Shown: one piece after another, positions 55,752-64,000 of the stretch
How positions within the stretch are numbered: position 1 is the first letter of the stretch
Layout of the letters: the number at the start of each line of letters is the position of its first letter
DNA from: a virus
DNA length: 64,000 bases
IMG/VR virus record: IMGVR_UViG_3300025930_000008
Span: 1-64,000 of that record
Reading direction: 5' to 3' (one strand)
The notes under the pieces: model-generated
What the model was told of the DNA's origin: nothing
Database searches by the model: none
The model's input: the letters and a program-made list of their open reading frames with translations, nothing else
Translations under genes and position numbers: made by a program

Positions 55752-56736
55752 ATGGGATGACATATACCCTCGTATAGATTGGGAGAAACTATACGATGAA
55801 CTTGGATGGGAGCCAATCTACACCCGAGGGGACGAAGATAAGGGGTACTGTCTCATGCCCCAAAACCATACCCACGGAGACTCCACGGGAAAACTGGCTA
55901 TCAACCGAGCGAAGGGACTCTACAATTGTTGGGTATGTGGTGGAGGCACTGTGGTACAGCTTGTCAGTGCTGTACGTTCTCTATCTGCTCAAGATAGTTT
56001 GAAGTACCTTTCACAGTTTGTTGATTCAAGCACTAAAGAGTCAACAGATGAATTCACGACTCGCGTCGCAAGACTATTGGCGAAGGAAACGGAATCACCA
56101 CGCCGCGTGTCGCCGCCGGTATTCAACCCTAACGTACTCAAAGACTGGCAAACGCCCCATGAGTGGTTTGATTCCCGACATATTCGTGATGGAGTACGTC
56201 AAAGTTTCCAAGCGGGGTTTGACCCTGTGGCTAGACGGTACTCCCCGGAACACGGAACATACGAAGGTCCGGGAATCATACTTCCCCATTTTTGGGGTGG
56301 CTCATTGGTTGGATGGCAAACTAGATGGCTGGACGGTAAGCCCAAGTGGCTCCCTAAGTACACGAACACTACTGATTTTCCACGCGAGACAACTTTATGG
56401 GGATACGATAGTGCAGCAACATCTGAACATGCGCCGGTTATTGTGGAGTCCGTCCCAACAGCCCTCTACCTAATCTCCGAGGGTTACCCGGCAATTGCGA
56501 CGTTCGGAGCGCAGATCACAGAGGCCCAACTGCGCCATTTGAGACAATTTCAACAGGGCGTAATTCTCGCCCCGGACAACGACTCTGCTGGTAGAAAGTG
56601 GCTCGATACGACCACTAAATACTTGGAGAGATTTATTCCTGTCAATAGCGTAGGCCCCGTCGAAGGTGAAGGCGCGGACCTAGGTGACTTACAACCAACT
56701 CAATTACAATGGCATTTAGAAAATACCAAAAAGTAG
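55732..56736 (+). CDS. DNA primase (DnaG-like, zinc plus TOPRIM)
   Basis: 334 residues. N-terminal zinc-binding part (CLMPQNHTHGDS, then YNCWVCGGG). The TOPRIM domain has VIVESVPTALYL with its Glu and APDNDSAGRKW with the DxD-type acidic pair. Makes RNA primers at the fork. Confidence 0.8.
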   Translation: MVALHLKWDDIYPRIDWEKLYDELGWEPIYTRGDEDKGYCLMPQNHTHGDSTGKLAINRAKGLYNCWVCGGGTVVQLVSAVRSLSAQDSLKYLSQFVDSSTKESTDEFTTRVARLLAKETESPRRVSPPVFNPNVLKDWQTPHEWFDSRHIRDGVRQSFQAGFDPVARRYSPEHGTYEGPGIILPHFWGGSLVGWQTRWLDGKPKWLPKYTNTTDFPRETTLWGYDSAATSEHAPVIVESVPTALYLISEGYPAIATFGAQITEAQLRHLRQFQQGVILAPDNDSAGRKWLDTTTKYLERFIPVNSVGPVEGEGADLGDLQPTQLQWHLENTKK

Positions 56737-56876
56737 AAAAGCACGATGTCGTGAGTCCTGAGGGCCACGACGCAATTGCGGACGAACTCCGTAAAACCGG
56801 CAAGACAAGCGTGTCGGAAATGACCTCTGCTGAGAAAGAGCAGACTATCAAGCGTCTGGACAACGATGAGAGTTAG
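56709..56876 (+). CDS. Small charged protein, 55 aa
   Basis: ATG at 56709 inside the primase end, TAG at 56876. Highly charged, helical (MTSAEKEQTIKRLDNDES). No family recognised. Confidence 0.6.
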   Translation: MAFRKYQKVEKHDVVSPEGHDAIADELRKTGKTSVSEMTSAEKEQTIKRLDNDES

Positions 56877-57009
56877 AGCGCAAGCATCCCTTCTTGTCGT
56901 TGGAACATTTGCCACTGGACAAACGGCGTTGCCACGACTTGAAGTGGCATCGAGTCTCCCGGTCGGCACCTTTGCCACCGGGCAAGCGGTCAACCTGACC
57001 GTTCTGTAG
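56866..57009 (+). CDS. Small repeat protein, 47 aa
   Basis: ATG at 56866, TAG at 57009. It holds the motif VGTFATGQ twice, about 20 residues apart, and a hydrophobic N-terminus. No known family; the repeat argues that it is translated. Confidence 0.55.
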   Translation: MRVRAQASLLVVGTFATGQTALPRLEVASSLPVGTFATGQAVNLTVL

Positions 57010-57069
57010 TCTTTAGACATACGCAAAACACAAGCTGCCAAGCAGCTTTACAAGCACATGGAGAATTAC

Positions 57070-57990
57070 ATGCCCGAGTTTAGGCGTGGTATTGCAGGTA
57101 TGCAGTCGAACAACGGTTCCGGGGGCAAGCAGTTCCCGGCCTTCTGCCCAGAAATCAGGTGGCAGAATGACCGTGAAGAGAAGTTCATCCTATTTCTCAA
57201 CACGATTGATGACATTCCAACCGTCGAGCTTCACACATTCATCCCGGTTGGAACTACTAAGAGCGGCAAGACAAAGTACGACCAGTTTATCTCCCGTCGT
57301 GATCCGGCAATTGGAGAGTCTGCTGATGATTTGTCAGACCGTTTGGGTCGTAAAGCTGTGGCTAGGGCTTTAGCAGTCGCAGTTGAACTAGAGCCTAAGT
57401 ACAAGATGGTCAACGGTAAGCGCCGTCCGACTGGCTTTGAGGTAAAGACTGAAACCTTTACCCGTAAGACCGAGGAAGGTGGCACTGAGGACGTTGAGGC
57501 TCCGCTCGTCGGCCTGGTAGTACAGTCGCCGTACAATTTCTACGGCTGGCTTGGCTCATTCAGTGAGTCCACTGGAACCATTGAGGACACTCCGTTCCAG
57601 ATCATCCGTCGTGGTAAGGATGCAAAGACCACGTACGATTTCATGCCGTTCCTTGACCAAGAGGTTGACTTTACTAATCTCATTAGTCTTGTAGGAAACG
57701 TTAGCTACCTCCGTGGTGAAGTAGATAAGCTTCCTTCTGACGACAAGGAAGCGGCTCTCCGTATTGGTGAAGTAATGCTAGAGAAGCGTCTATCAGAACT
57801 TACCGATAAGGACCGCTACACGGAATTGGTCACTCCTATTCAGGAGATTGAAGATCGGTTCGGTGGTAGCGGCGGTCAGACTAGGATTGAACCTAAGGCT
57901 GACGCACAGGCAATGGTCACCCCGACCAATGGTACGACTAACGGCTCAGATAAGTTTGAGCAGCTAAGAAAGATGCACGAAGGGGTCTAA
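57070..57990 (+). CDS. Probable single-stranded DNA-binding protein, about 306 aa
   Basis: Start ATG at 57070 with GGAG upstream. The N-terminus reads MPEFRRGIAGMQSNN; the body is beta-rich, and the C-terminal 40 residues are disordered with an acidic/Gly-rich stretch. By position between primase, RNase H and polymerase it is probably the phage SSB; I see no decisive motif. Confidence 0.55.
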   Translation: MPEFRRGIAGMQSNNGSGGKQFPAFCPEIRWQNDREEKFILFLNTIDDIPTVELHTFIPVGTTKSGKTKYDQFISRRDPAIGESADDLSDRLGRKAVARALAVAVELEPKYKMVNGKRRPTGFEVKTETFTRKTEEGGTEDVEAPLVGLVVQSPYNFYGWLGSFSESTGTIEDTPFQIIRRGKDAKTTYDFMPFLDQEVDFTNLISLVGNVSYLRGEVDKLPSDDKEAALRIGEVMLEKRLSELTDKDRYTELVTPIQEIEDRFGGSGGQTRIEPKADAQAMVTPTNGTTNGSDKFEQLRKMHEGV

Positions 57991-58256
57991 TGTATACAGT
58001 TGACACTGAGTCTGTCGAGTATGCCTTCGACCATCTGATGAATGTTGCTCAGATTCACGCTGACAACGATTCTATGGCAGAGATTGCCAGCGCCCTTAAG
58101 CTAGTACATCAGGGCCTTGGCATGACTGAGGAAGCTACTGATGCGGTCTTTACGGGCATTGCGAAAATGTCTCCCGAACTAGACAAAGCATCGTGGATGG
58201 TACTTGGTGTCATCATCGGGTTAGCGGCAGCACAACATGGCGCTGAATCCGAGTAG
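57990..58256 (+). CDS. Hypothetical helical protein, 88 aa
   Basis: Helical throughout (DHLMNVAQIHADND, LKLVHQGLGM) with a hydrophobic C-terminal segment (WMVLGVIIGLAAAQ). No family recognised. It overlaps RNase H. Confidence 0.6.
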   Translation: MYTVDTESVEYAFDHLMNVAQIHADNDSMAEIASALKLVHQGLGMTEEATDAVFTGIAKMSPELDKASWMVLGVIIGLAAAQHGAESE

Positions 58257-58674
58257 TGGACTCTTAGTCTACACAGACGGCGCTTATAGCGCACGGGGAC
58301 CAGGCGGTTGGAGTTGGGTAGCGGTAGATGCTTTTGGCGGGGAGCAATTCTCGTCAGGGCATATACCGCCCCCGACTACCAATAACCGTGCTGAACTTGT
58401 GGCTGTGTACGCAGCCCTTGATGACTTACATGCCAAGTATGGGCCAATTGAATTAGAGATAGTAAGCGACAGTATCTATGTCGTCAAAGGTGCAACCTAT
58501 CCAGAGCGTGCGCGCAACGTCAATCGTGACCTATGGGATAGAGTTGACCGGGGCATAGAGAAACATGCTTACGTCCAATTCAGGCACATACCAGGCCATG
58601 TGGGAGTGAAGTACAACGAACTGGCAGATACCCTGGCAGTTGAAGCAAAGAGGAAATCAACCTATGTCTATTAG
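58237..58674 (+). CDS. rnhA: Ribonuclease HI
   Basis: 145 residues. All catalytic acids are visible: VYTDGAY (D), NNRAELVAV (E), VSDSIYV (D) and NELADTLA (D), with HIPGHVG. Removes RNA primers. Confidence 0.92.
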   Translation: MALNPSSGLLVYTDGAYSARGPGGWSWVAVDAFGGEQFSSGHIPPPTTNNRAELVAVYAALDDLHAKYGPIELEIVSDSIYVVKGATYPERARNVNRDLWDRVDRGIEKHAYVQFRHIPGHVGVKYNELADTLAVEAKRKSTYVY

Positions 58675-58861
58675 TACGACTACAAAGAAGGAAGCAGTAT
58701 ACAATTACCTGCGTAAGAACCGCAGGTACATTCCCGGCCCCGAGATTGAGGCGGCTGGTGGTCTACGTAGGCTCCGTGAGCTACGTTCTGAGGGCAAGAA
58801 TATTGTCTCTCGTAAGAACCCTAAGACTGGTGCCTGGGAGTACCGTCTACAGGGTAAGTAA
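58664..58861 (+). CDS. Winged-helix-like small protein, 65 aa
   Basis: MSISTTTKKEAVYNYLRKNR followed by a turn and a helix (GLRRLRELRSEGK) fits a winged helix. Stops at the polymerase start codon. Confidence 0.6.
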   Translation: MSISTTTKKEAVYNYLRKNRRYIPGPEIEAAGGLRRLRELRSEGKNIVSRKNPKTGAWEYRLQGK

Positions 58862-61800
58862 TGCAATTCGCTCCACTACACAATCACTCAGAATACTCCG
58901 CACTAGACGGGTTCTCTACCTGTGAGGAAATAGCGGAGCGATGCGTTGAATTGGGGTGTCCCTGCTGCGGTATCACAGATCACGGTACTGTGGCAGGGCA
59001 CCTTGAATTCGCTAAGGCCCTAGCTAAGAGGGATATCAAGCCTATCTTTGGTACAGAATTGTACCACGGAGTCAAGCCCAAAGGTTACAAGGGCTGGACT
59101 CGGAACGAGCGTGACCAGGCGCACCTAGTTGTGGGTGCCATGACGAATGAGGGCCTACGTAACCTATGGCGACTGAATGATATCGCCAGTCAGAACTTTC
59201 GATACGTAGGGAGGGTGACGTGGGATGATCTTGAGGGCTATTCAGACGGTCTTTTTTGCACTACAGCTTGCATCGCTAGTCTCGTATCTAGTGAGTTGCT
59301 TGCCGGACACTCGGAGTCTCTAAATAAGTACGTAGAGATATTCAAGGATAATCTCTACGTTGAGTTACACACCTATCCCAGCCCTGACCAAGAGCAGATC
59401 AACCTGGCTCTTTGTCAAATTGCAACGGAACGTGGACTCCCCGTAGTATACGCTAACGATGCCCACTTTGCCTATCCCGGGCAGTATGCGCAGCACGATG
59501 CTTATGTTGCCATGCAGACCGGGGAATCCATTGACACTCCGATCAATGACCGTAAGATGTGGCACCCCTTTGCGTTGTATATGATGGACGAAACGGAGAT
59601 TCGCAACCATTTACATTACCTGCCTGACTCTGTAGTTGATGAGGCGTTGTCAAATACCGTCGCGCTCGGCAGCCGCTGTAATGTCAGCCTCCCATCTATC
59701 AAGCCACATCTCCCTATCTTCATCCCCAAGCATTGCGAATTCGTCCCCGAACATCATCGTGAGGACAATGCGAGCAAGCTCTTTATCGACCTTGTTGAGA
59801 ATGGCCTCAAGGATCGCTACGGAGAGGACGCCGGGGATGAGGTATGGCAGCGCGCGAATAAGGAAATGGAGGCTTTCTTTGCAGGAGGGCTTCATCACTA
59901 TTTCTTACAAGCGTGGGACTTCTGTCAGTTCTGTGATGCAAATGGCATAGAACGGGGTCCGGGTCGTGGATCGGCGGCGGGAGCGCTTGTTTCTTACGCG
60001 CTTGGTATTACGGACGTTGACCCACTTCGTTACCAACTCTCTTTCGAGAGGTTTTGGAACGCTGGTCGAGCTAAAGGCTTCCCCGATATAGACAATGATT
60101 TCCCCGTTTATGAGCGTGAGAGGATTAAGGAGTACCTCACTCGTAGGTGGGGCGGCGACAACGTACGCAGCATAGGCACGGTGACCCGGCTGAAACCGAA
60201 AGCTGCCCTTGATAAGACTTACAGGGTATTTGGCGTCGAGTTTCAAGAGAAAGAATCCATCAAAAAGATTGTCAACACTGTACCTGACCTCAACATTCTC
60301 GGTGCCGACTCGGTGGGCTGGAAAGATGACGGTGGCGGTAAGACGATCTACGTGTGGTCACATGTTGGTCGGCAGATAAAGCAGTACGTTGAGCAGCGTC
60401 CACCTGATCGTCAAACTGTCCTGTGGAAGTGGCTTGATTTCGTGGAGGCTGTGTGTTCCCGTGTTTCAGGATACGGCGTACATGCCTCAGGAGTCGTTGT
60501 GTCCGATGTGCCATTGAGTGATGAGTTGCCTAGTTTCTGGTCAGCTACAGGTAACACTCAGGCGACGATGTTCCCGATGGCCGACGTGGATAAGCGCGGA
60601 TTCATCAAGCAGGACATTCTTGGCCTGCGGAATCTAGACACTCTACAGGAGTGGAAGCGCCTCGTCAAGCTGAACCACGGCATTGATATCAAGTGGTCAG
60701 GATTAGAGGCTAAGCAGCACCCACTTGAGATGTGGGAAATGCTGGACAAGGGACTCACCACGGGTGTGTTCCAAATTGAGACTAGTCCACCTGTGAGAAA
60801 GCTGACCATGGAATTCAAGCCACGCTCAGTCGAGGACTTGTCAGTTATTGTGGCCTTGAACCGTCCCGGCCCACTACGTAGTGGTACGGGTGAAAGGTTC
60901 GTAGCCCGCCGTAATGGCCTAGAGCCGATCCAATACGACCACCCCTTTCTTGAGGATATCCTAGATGAAACTTATGGACTGTTTCTATATCAGGAGCAGG
61001 TCATCGCGCTGTTCAGTAAGCTAGGTCTATCTGAGTCTGATGCTGATGCGATCCGTAAGGTACTAGGCAAGAAGAATAATGAGGATTGGCAAGCGGTCAA
61101 GAATGGTGAAGGGGAGTGGCAAGATAAGGGCTTTTTCGATCTTGCTCGCCGTGTTATGGATGAGGGTTCTGCGCAGGTTATATGGAACCGCCTTGAGGAA
61201 TTCGCTAAGTACAGCTTCAACAAGTCGCACTCCATCGCTTATGCAACGATTGCGTTTCGTACGCTCTATGCGAAGTATTACGCGCCAACAGAATTCATCA
61301 TGGCATGTATACGAACCAATAACGAAGATGCAGCTTTATACGTGGCTGAGGGACGACGCATCGGAGTGCCAGTATTGCCTCCGGATATTAGAAAATCCGG
61401 TGCTGAGGTTGGCGTTACCGATGGAGCTATCTACTATGGACTCGCAAACGTTAAGGGTGTGGGCCTATCATCTGCACGGTATCTCTCCCAACTTGTCAAA
61501 ACACATTCATGCTTTACGCCCGCCGACGTTGAAACGGCGTTAGAGGTAGAAGATGCGGCGTGGCGAAAGAGAAAAGAGGCTCATCAGGCTAATAATGTCA
61601 CAGCCTTCCGCGAGCGCTCACCCCGTAGCCAGTGTCGATCCAATATCATTGAGGCCCTTGAGAGAGTTGGGGCCTTTGACAATTACAAAGAAAGAACTGT
61701 ATCTCTGGCTGAACAGCAAGCCGCCGAGACTGAACTCTTGGGCATTGTTCTTAGCGACAACACTCAGGAAGCGCTAGATAGAAACTCCGATCTGGTAGAA

Positions 61801-62079
61801 GAATGTGACGATTACCAGGAGTTTATTGATTCTATCTCAGCGGGTGCGCGTGCTAAACTAGCAGGTATAGTTTCAAATATTCGTCCAACTCAAACGAAGG
61901 CGACTGGCTCTGACATGGCTATCGTCACCATCGAAATGGGGCAGGACAACATTGAGTTCGCTGTATTCCCACGTCAATGGGAGTCCTACAAGTTTTTATG
62001 GAAGGAACGAACCGCTGGAATATTCAACCTTAAGAAGTCGGACAGAGGAACCTTCTTTGAGGACGGAATCAAACTCTAA
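58861..62079 (+). CDS. dnaE: DNA polymerase III alpha subunit (DnaE-like)
   Basis: 1072 residues. N-terminal PHP domain (LHNHSEYSALDG, GITDHGTVAGH, YANDAHF), palm with the active site GFPDIDNDFP, GPGRGSAAGALV in the fingers, a helix-hairpin-helix (NVKGVGLSSARY) and a C-terminal OB fold. Near full-length for DnaE. Main replicase of the phage; proofreading would come from the PHP domain, which looks intact. Confidence 0.92.
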   Translation: MQFAPLHNHSEYSALDGFSTCEEIAERCVELGCPCCGITDHGTVAGHLEFAKALAKRDIKPIFGTELYHGVKPKGYKGWTRNERDQAHLVVGAMTNEGLRNLWRLNDIASQNFRYVGRVTWDDLEGYSDGLFCTTACIASLVSSELLAGHSESLNKYVEIFKDNLYVELHTYPSPDQEQINLALCQIATERGLPVVYANDAHFAYPGQYAQHDAYVAMQTGESIDTPINDRKMWHPFALYMMDETEIRNHLHYLPDSVVDEALSNTVALGSRCNVSLPSIKPHLPIFIPKHCEFVPEHHREDNASKLFIDLVENGLKDRYGEDAGDEVWQRANKEMEAFFAGGLHHYFLQAWDFCQFCDANGIERGPGRGSAAGALVSYALGITDVDPLRYQLSFERFWNAGRAKGFPDIDNDFPVYERERIKEYLTRRWGGDNVRSIGTVTRLKPKAALDKTYRVFGVEFQEKESIKKIVNTVPDLNILGADSVGWKDDGGGKTIYVWSHVGRQIKQYVEQRPPDRQTVLWKWLDFVEAVCSRVSGYGVHASGVVVSDVPLSDELPSFWSATGNTQATMFPMADVDKRGFIKQDILGLRNLDTLQEWKRLVKLNHGIDIKWSGLEAKQHPLEMWEMLDKGLTTGVFQIETSPPVRKLTMEFKPRSVEDLSVIVALNRPGPLRSGTGERFVARRNGLEPIQYDHPFLEDILDETYGLFLYQEQVIALFSKLGLSESDADAIRKVLGKKNNEDWQAVKNGEGEWQDKGFFDLARRVMDEGSAQVIWNRLEEFAKYSFNKSHSIAYATIAFRTLYAKYYAPTEFIMACIRTNNEDAALYVAEGRRIGVPVLPPDIRKSGAEVGVTDGAIYYGLANVKGVGLSSARYLSQLVKTHSCFTPADVETALEVEDAAWRKRKEAHQANNVTAFRERSPRSQCRSNIIEALERVGAFDNYKERTVSLAEQQAAETELLGIVLSDNTQEALDRNSDLVEECDDYQEFIDSISAGARAKLAGIVSNIRPTQTKATGSDMAIVTIEMGQDNIEFAVFPRQWESYKFLWKERTAGIFNLKKSDRGTFFEDGIKL

Positions 62080-62242
62080 GCTGCATCGAGCAGTCCGAGC
62101 GCAACAGAAGGCCAAGCTACAAACTTACATGGCCTTGATGGAACAACGTCTACCTATCCCCGCTGACTTAAGAAGGGACGTAGAAGAGAAAATACCTGTA
62201 ACCAGAAAGTATCTAAGAGATTGGCTAACGTATACGACATAG
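62057..62242 (+). CDS. Small basic protein, 61 aa
   Basis: A TTG at 62057 with AGGA upstream gives MRTESNSKLHRAVRAQQKAK, strongly helical and basic. It overlaps DnaE and RecA. No family recognised. Confidence 0.6.
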   Translation: MRTESNSKLHRAVRAQQKAKLQTYMALMEQRLPIPADLRRDVEEKIPVTRKYLRDWLTYTT

Positions 62243-63267
62243 CAAAGAAATACGAGAAGAAATATGGGCATCAAGCTAGCGCTGGTGGCAGGTTCAATCG
62301 AGTTATTGACGTTACTAGCACGGGGATATTATCGCTGGACTACGCACTTGGTACCGGAGGCTGGGAAGAGGGGACTATCAACGAAGTATTTGGTCCTCCT
62401 GATATTGGCAAGTCGTCTATCATCGGCTTTAACGCGATTATAGAACAGCAAAAGAAGGGCCGTATCTGTGCAATCGTAGCACTAGAGCCTGGGTTTGATC
62501 CTAAGTGGGCTGAAAAGAATGGAGTAGACCTTGACAAAGTTATCATCGGGTGGCCGGACAATGGTGAAGATGCGTTCAACATGGCGTACGACTTTGTTCT
62601 CGATGAGAATATTGGGTTTGTTCTCTTTGATTCTATTGGTGCGGTGCTTCGACCTTCTGAGGCAGGCGATAAGGGAAAGCCCTCTCAAGGTGGGCAAAGC
62701 GCTCTTATTACGTGGGGAGTCAAAAGGCTTCAAATGCCAGCCTGGAAGCGAAAGAAAACCGTAATCCTACTGAATCAGGTCAGGGACGATATGAACGCTC
62801 GCATCCCTGGTCTAGTGGATTCGCCCGGAGGCCACGCGCTCAAACATACCTGTGAAGTACGCATCCAATTGCGGCCTGGTAGCGATCAGTATAAGGTCCG
62901 CGTTGGTAGTGGTGACGACGCTCACGATGTTACTGTAGGTAGGTCAATTATCGCCATCGTCAAGCGTACTAAGAGGGCAGAGGGCACGAATGCCCGCGCT
63001 GTCTTTGACTTCTACTCTATGGAAACCGAGCATCTACCGTTCGGCGTAGACAAAGAGTGGGACATTATCAATACCGCCAAGCGTGCTGGTGTATTCTCCG
63101 GTACCGGTTGGCTTTACCATCAATCATTCCCAGATGGCAAGCTACATGGCAAGGACGCTGTAGCTCAGTTCCTAAAGGACAATCCACTAATCGTGGAGGG
63201 AATCAAAAACGAAGTTATAGCTCAAGTGAGAAAAAATGAACGGCAAGCAGCTAGCGAAGATACATGA
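62221..63267 (+). CDS. recA: RecA recombinase
   Basis: 348 residues, TTG start. Walker A FGPPDIGKSS, Walker B FVLFDSIGAVL, RecA core QVRDDMNARI. Strand exchange, repair and probably recombination-dependent replication. Confidence 0.88.
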   Translation: MANVYDIAKKYEKKYGHQASAGGRFNRVIDVTSTGILSLDYALGTGGWEEGTINEVFGPPDIGKSSIIGFNAIIEQQKKGRICAIVALEPGFDPKWAEKNGVDLDKVIIGWPDNGEDAFNMAYDFVLDENIGFVLFDSIGAVLRPSEAGDKGKPSQGGQSALITWGVKRLQMPAWKRKKTVILLNQVRDDMNARIPGLVDSPGGHALKHTCEVRIQLRPGSDQYKVRVGSGDDAHDVTVGRSIIAIVKRTKRAEGTNARAVFDFYSMETEHLPFGVDKEWDIINTAKRAGVFSGTGWLYHQSFPDGKLHGKDAVAQFLKDNPLIVEGIKNEVIAQVRKNERQAASEDT

Positions 63268-63571
63268 GGAATGGGTAGCTAAACAATATGATGGAAGGCG
63301 CTCTCGTACCTCGGGAGCGTCCCCTGTAGATAAAGGCGATGTGTCCACCGGCACTCACTTGTATGAGTGCAAACTCCGTGGTGCCCCTGGTGGACCATCT
63401 ATGCGCACGACACAGATGCGTTGGATGGAAAAGGTCGCTGATGAGGCATGGGCCGAGGGTAAGCAACCCGCTCTATGCTTACGCTATTATTGTCCTGAGT
63501 CAATTTTAGCCAACCATGAAGGCTGGGTTGACTTCACCCTCCGACTAACGAGGGATGATAGTGGCAATTAG
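63236..63571 (+). CDS. Holliday junction resolvase-like nuclease
   Basis: 111 residues. SGASPVDKGDVSTG followed by LYECKLR is the PD-(D/E)xK core of Hjc-like resolvases. It lies directly after RecA, which supports a role in processing recombination intermediates. Confidence 0.75.
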   Translation: MNGKQLAKIHEEWVAKQYDGRRSRTSGASPVDKGDVSTGTHLYECKLRGAPGGPSMRTTQMRWMEKVADEAWAEGKQPALCLRYYCPESILANHEGWVDFTLRLTRDDSGN

Positions 63572-64000
63572 GCTCAAGAAAGATACCTTTGTCCGCAACC
63601 TTGTCAAGAATCACAAACTAGCCGGACACATCGACAAATCAATTGGTGAGGGCGAGTTCAATTGGCATGCAGAATTCAAGGTCAAGCAAGGCGATGACGG
63701 ATTTCATCCTAGTAGTGACTGCACTCCAAGCGTATTTAATCTATTTCGTAGTCGGACAACGGATAGTAAGGGCATCTCTACGGGGCTAAGCAAAGCCTTT
63801 CAAGTTGGACACTTCTGGCACGCTTACATTCAATGGATTGTCGTAGAAAGATTAGGCTATGCGTCATGGGATGAAATCGAAGTCCGAGGCCAACGTCGCT
63901 GGGCGGATGGCCCTTATGGTTGGGCTACTGGTAGTGCTGATATCGCCCCTTGTCATATACCTAGTGCTGGGGATTATCTCATTGATATAAAAACCATGAG
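63555..64000 (+). CDS. RecB/Cas4-like nuclease, cut by the window edge
   Basis: The frame starts near 63555 (ATG) or 63561 (GTG with GAGG upstream) and stays open to the edge. HFWHAYIQWIV, GSADIAP and DYLIDIKTM match a PD-(D/E)xK exonuclease of the RecB family (Asp, D-x-K). The C-terminus is missing. Confidence 0.75.
   Translation, partial: MIVAIRLKKDTFVRNLVKNHKLAGHIDKSIGEGEFNWHAEFKVKQGDDGFHPSSDCTPSVFNLFRSRTTDSKGISTGLSKAFQVGHFWHAYIQWIVVERLGYASWDEIEVRGQRRWADGPYGWATGSADIAPCHIPSAGDYLIDIKTM

Noticed and set aside
56700-57041. Minus-strand frame of 113 codons opposite the small replication-operon genes
   Set aside because: Two short plus-strand frames there have overlaps typical of the operon; the antisense frame has none.

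Overview
The window is part of a large double-stranded DNA tailed phage genome. The sequence shows terminase, portal, tail fibres and cell-wall enzymes on the minus strand, a phage-style replication operon on the plus strand, and between them a tRNA array of about 13 kb. Several traits point to an actinobacterial host, most likely Streptomyces or a relative: wall enzymes, a Lsr2/actinophage-like set of tiny overlapping genes, a ThyX and B12-type ribonucleotide reductase pair, and many leaderless genes. Base composition is near 50% GC, lower than Streptomyces chromosomes. From memory, large Streptomyces phages with dozens of tRNAs and a tmRNA look like this; I could not run a comparison.

Layout. 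Bases 1-28,400 (minus strand): small accessory genes; a MoxR-type AAA ATPase paired with a metallopeptidase/VWA protein; an ArdC-like protein whose zinc motif is lost; a very large protein containing a tRNA CCA-adding (nucleotidyltransferase plus HD) module; metallophosphoesterase; portal; large terminase. Bases 28,400-34,800 (minus): L,D-transpeptidase, four tail-fibre paralogues with one shared N-terminus, and two lysis-type enzymes. Bases 34,767-48,080 (minus): 37 tRNA genes covering all 20 amino acids, a tmRNA, a compact RNase P RNA, several unassigned structured RNAs, and about two dozen small proteins, many ending in one recurring zinc ribbon. Bases 48,295-50,158 (minus): ribonucleotide reductase. 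Bases 50,320-64,000 (plus): MerR-like regulator, P-loop kinase-like protein, helicase loader, DnaB-like helicase, DNA methylase, ThyX, primase, a probable SSB, RNase H, DnaE polymerase, RecA, a resolvase-like nuclease and a RecB-like nuclease cut by the window edge. No capsid, tape-measure or integrase gene is visible.

How it works together. None of the 37 tRNA genes encodes its 3' CCA. The same window carries an RNase P RNA (5' maturation), a CCA-adding module (3' maturation), a tmRNA (ribosome rescue) and one tRNA with a UUA anticodon that would read UAA stops. I read this as a largely self-supplied tRNA maturation and rescue system. This, together with a set of promoter-to-terminator noncoding RNAs and a recurring CGGGAA-loop hairpin, is the most novel content.

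Regulation. Minus-strand units use sigma-70-like promoters (TTGACA, 16-18 bp, TAnnnT). Many place the -10 only 6-8 bp before the start codon, so the mRNA would be leaderless. The -35 box is often built around the TGA stop codon of the preceding gene.
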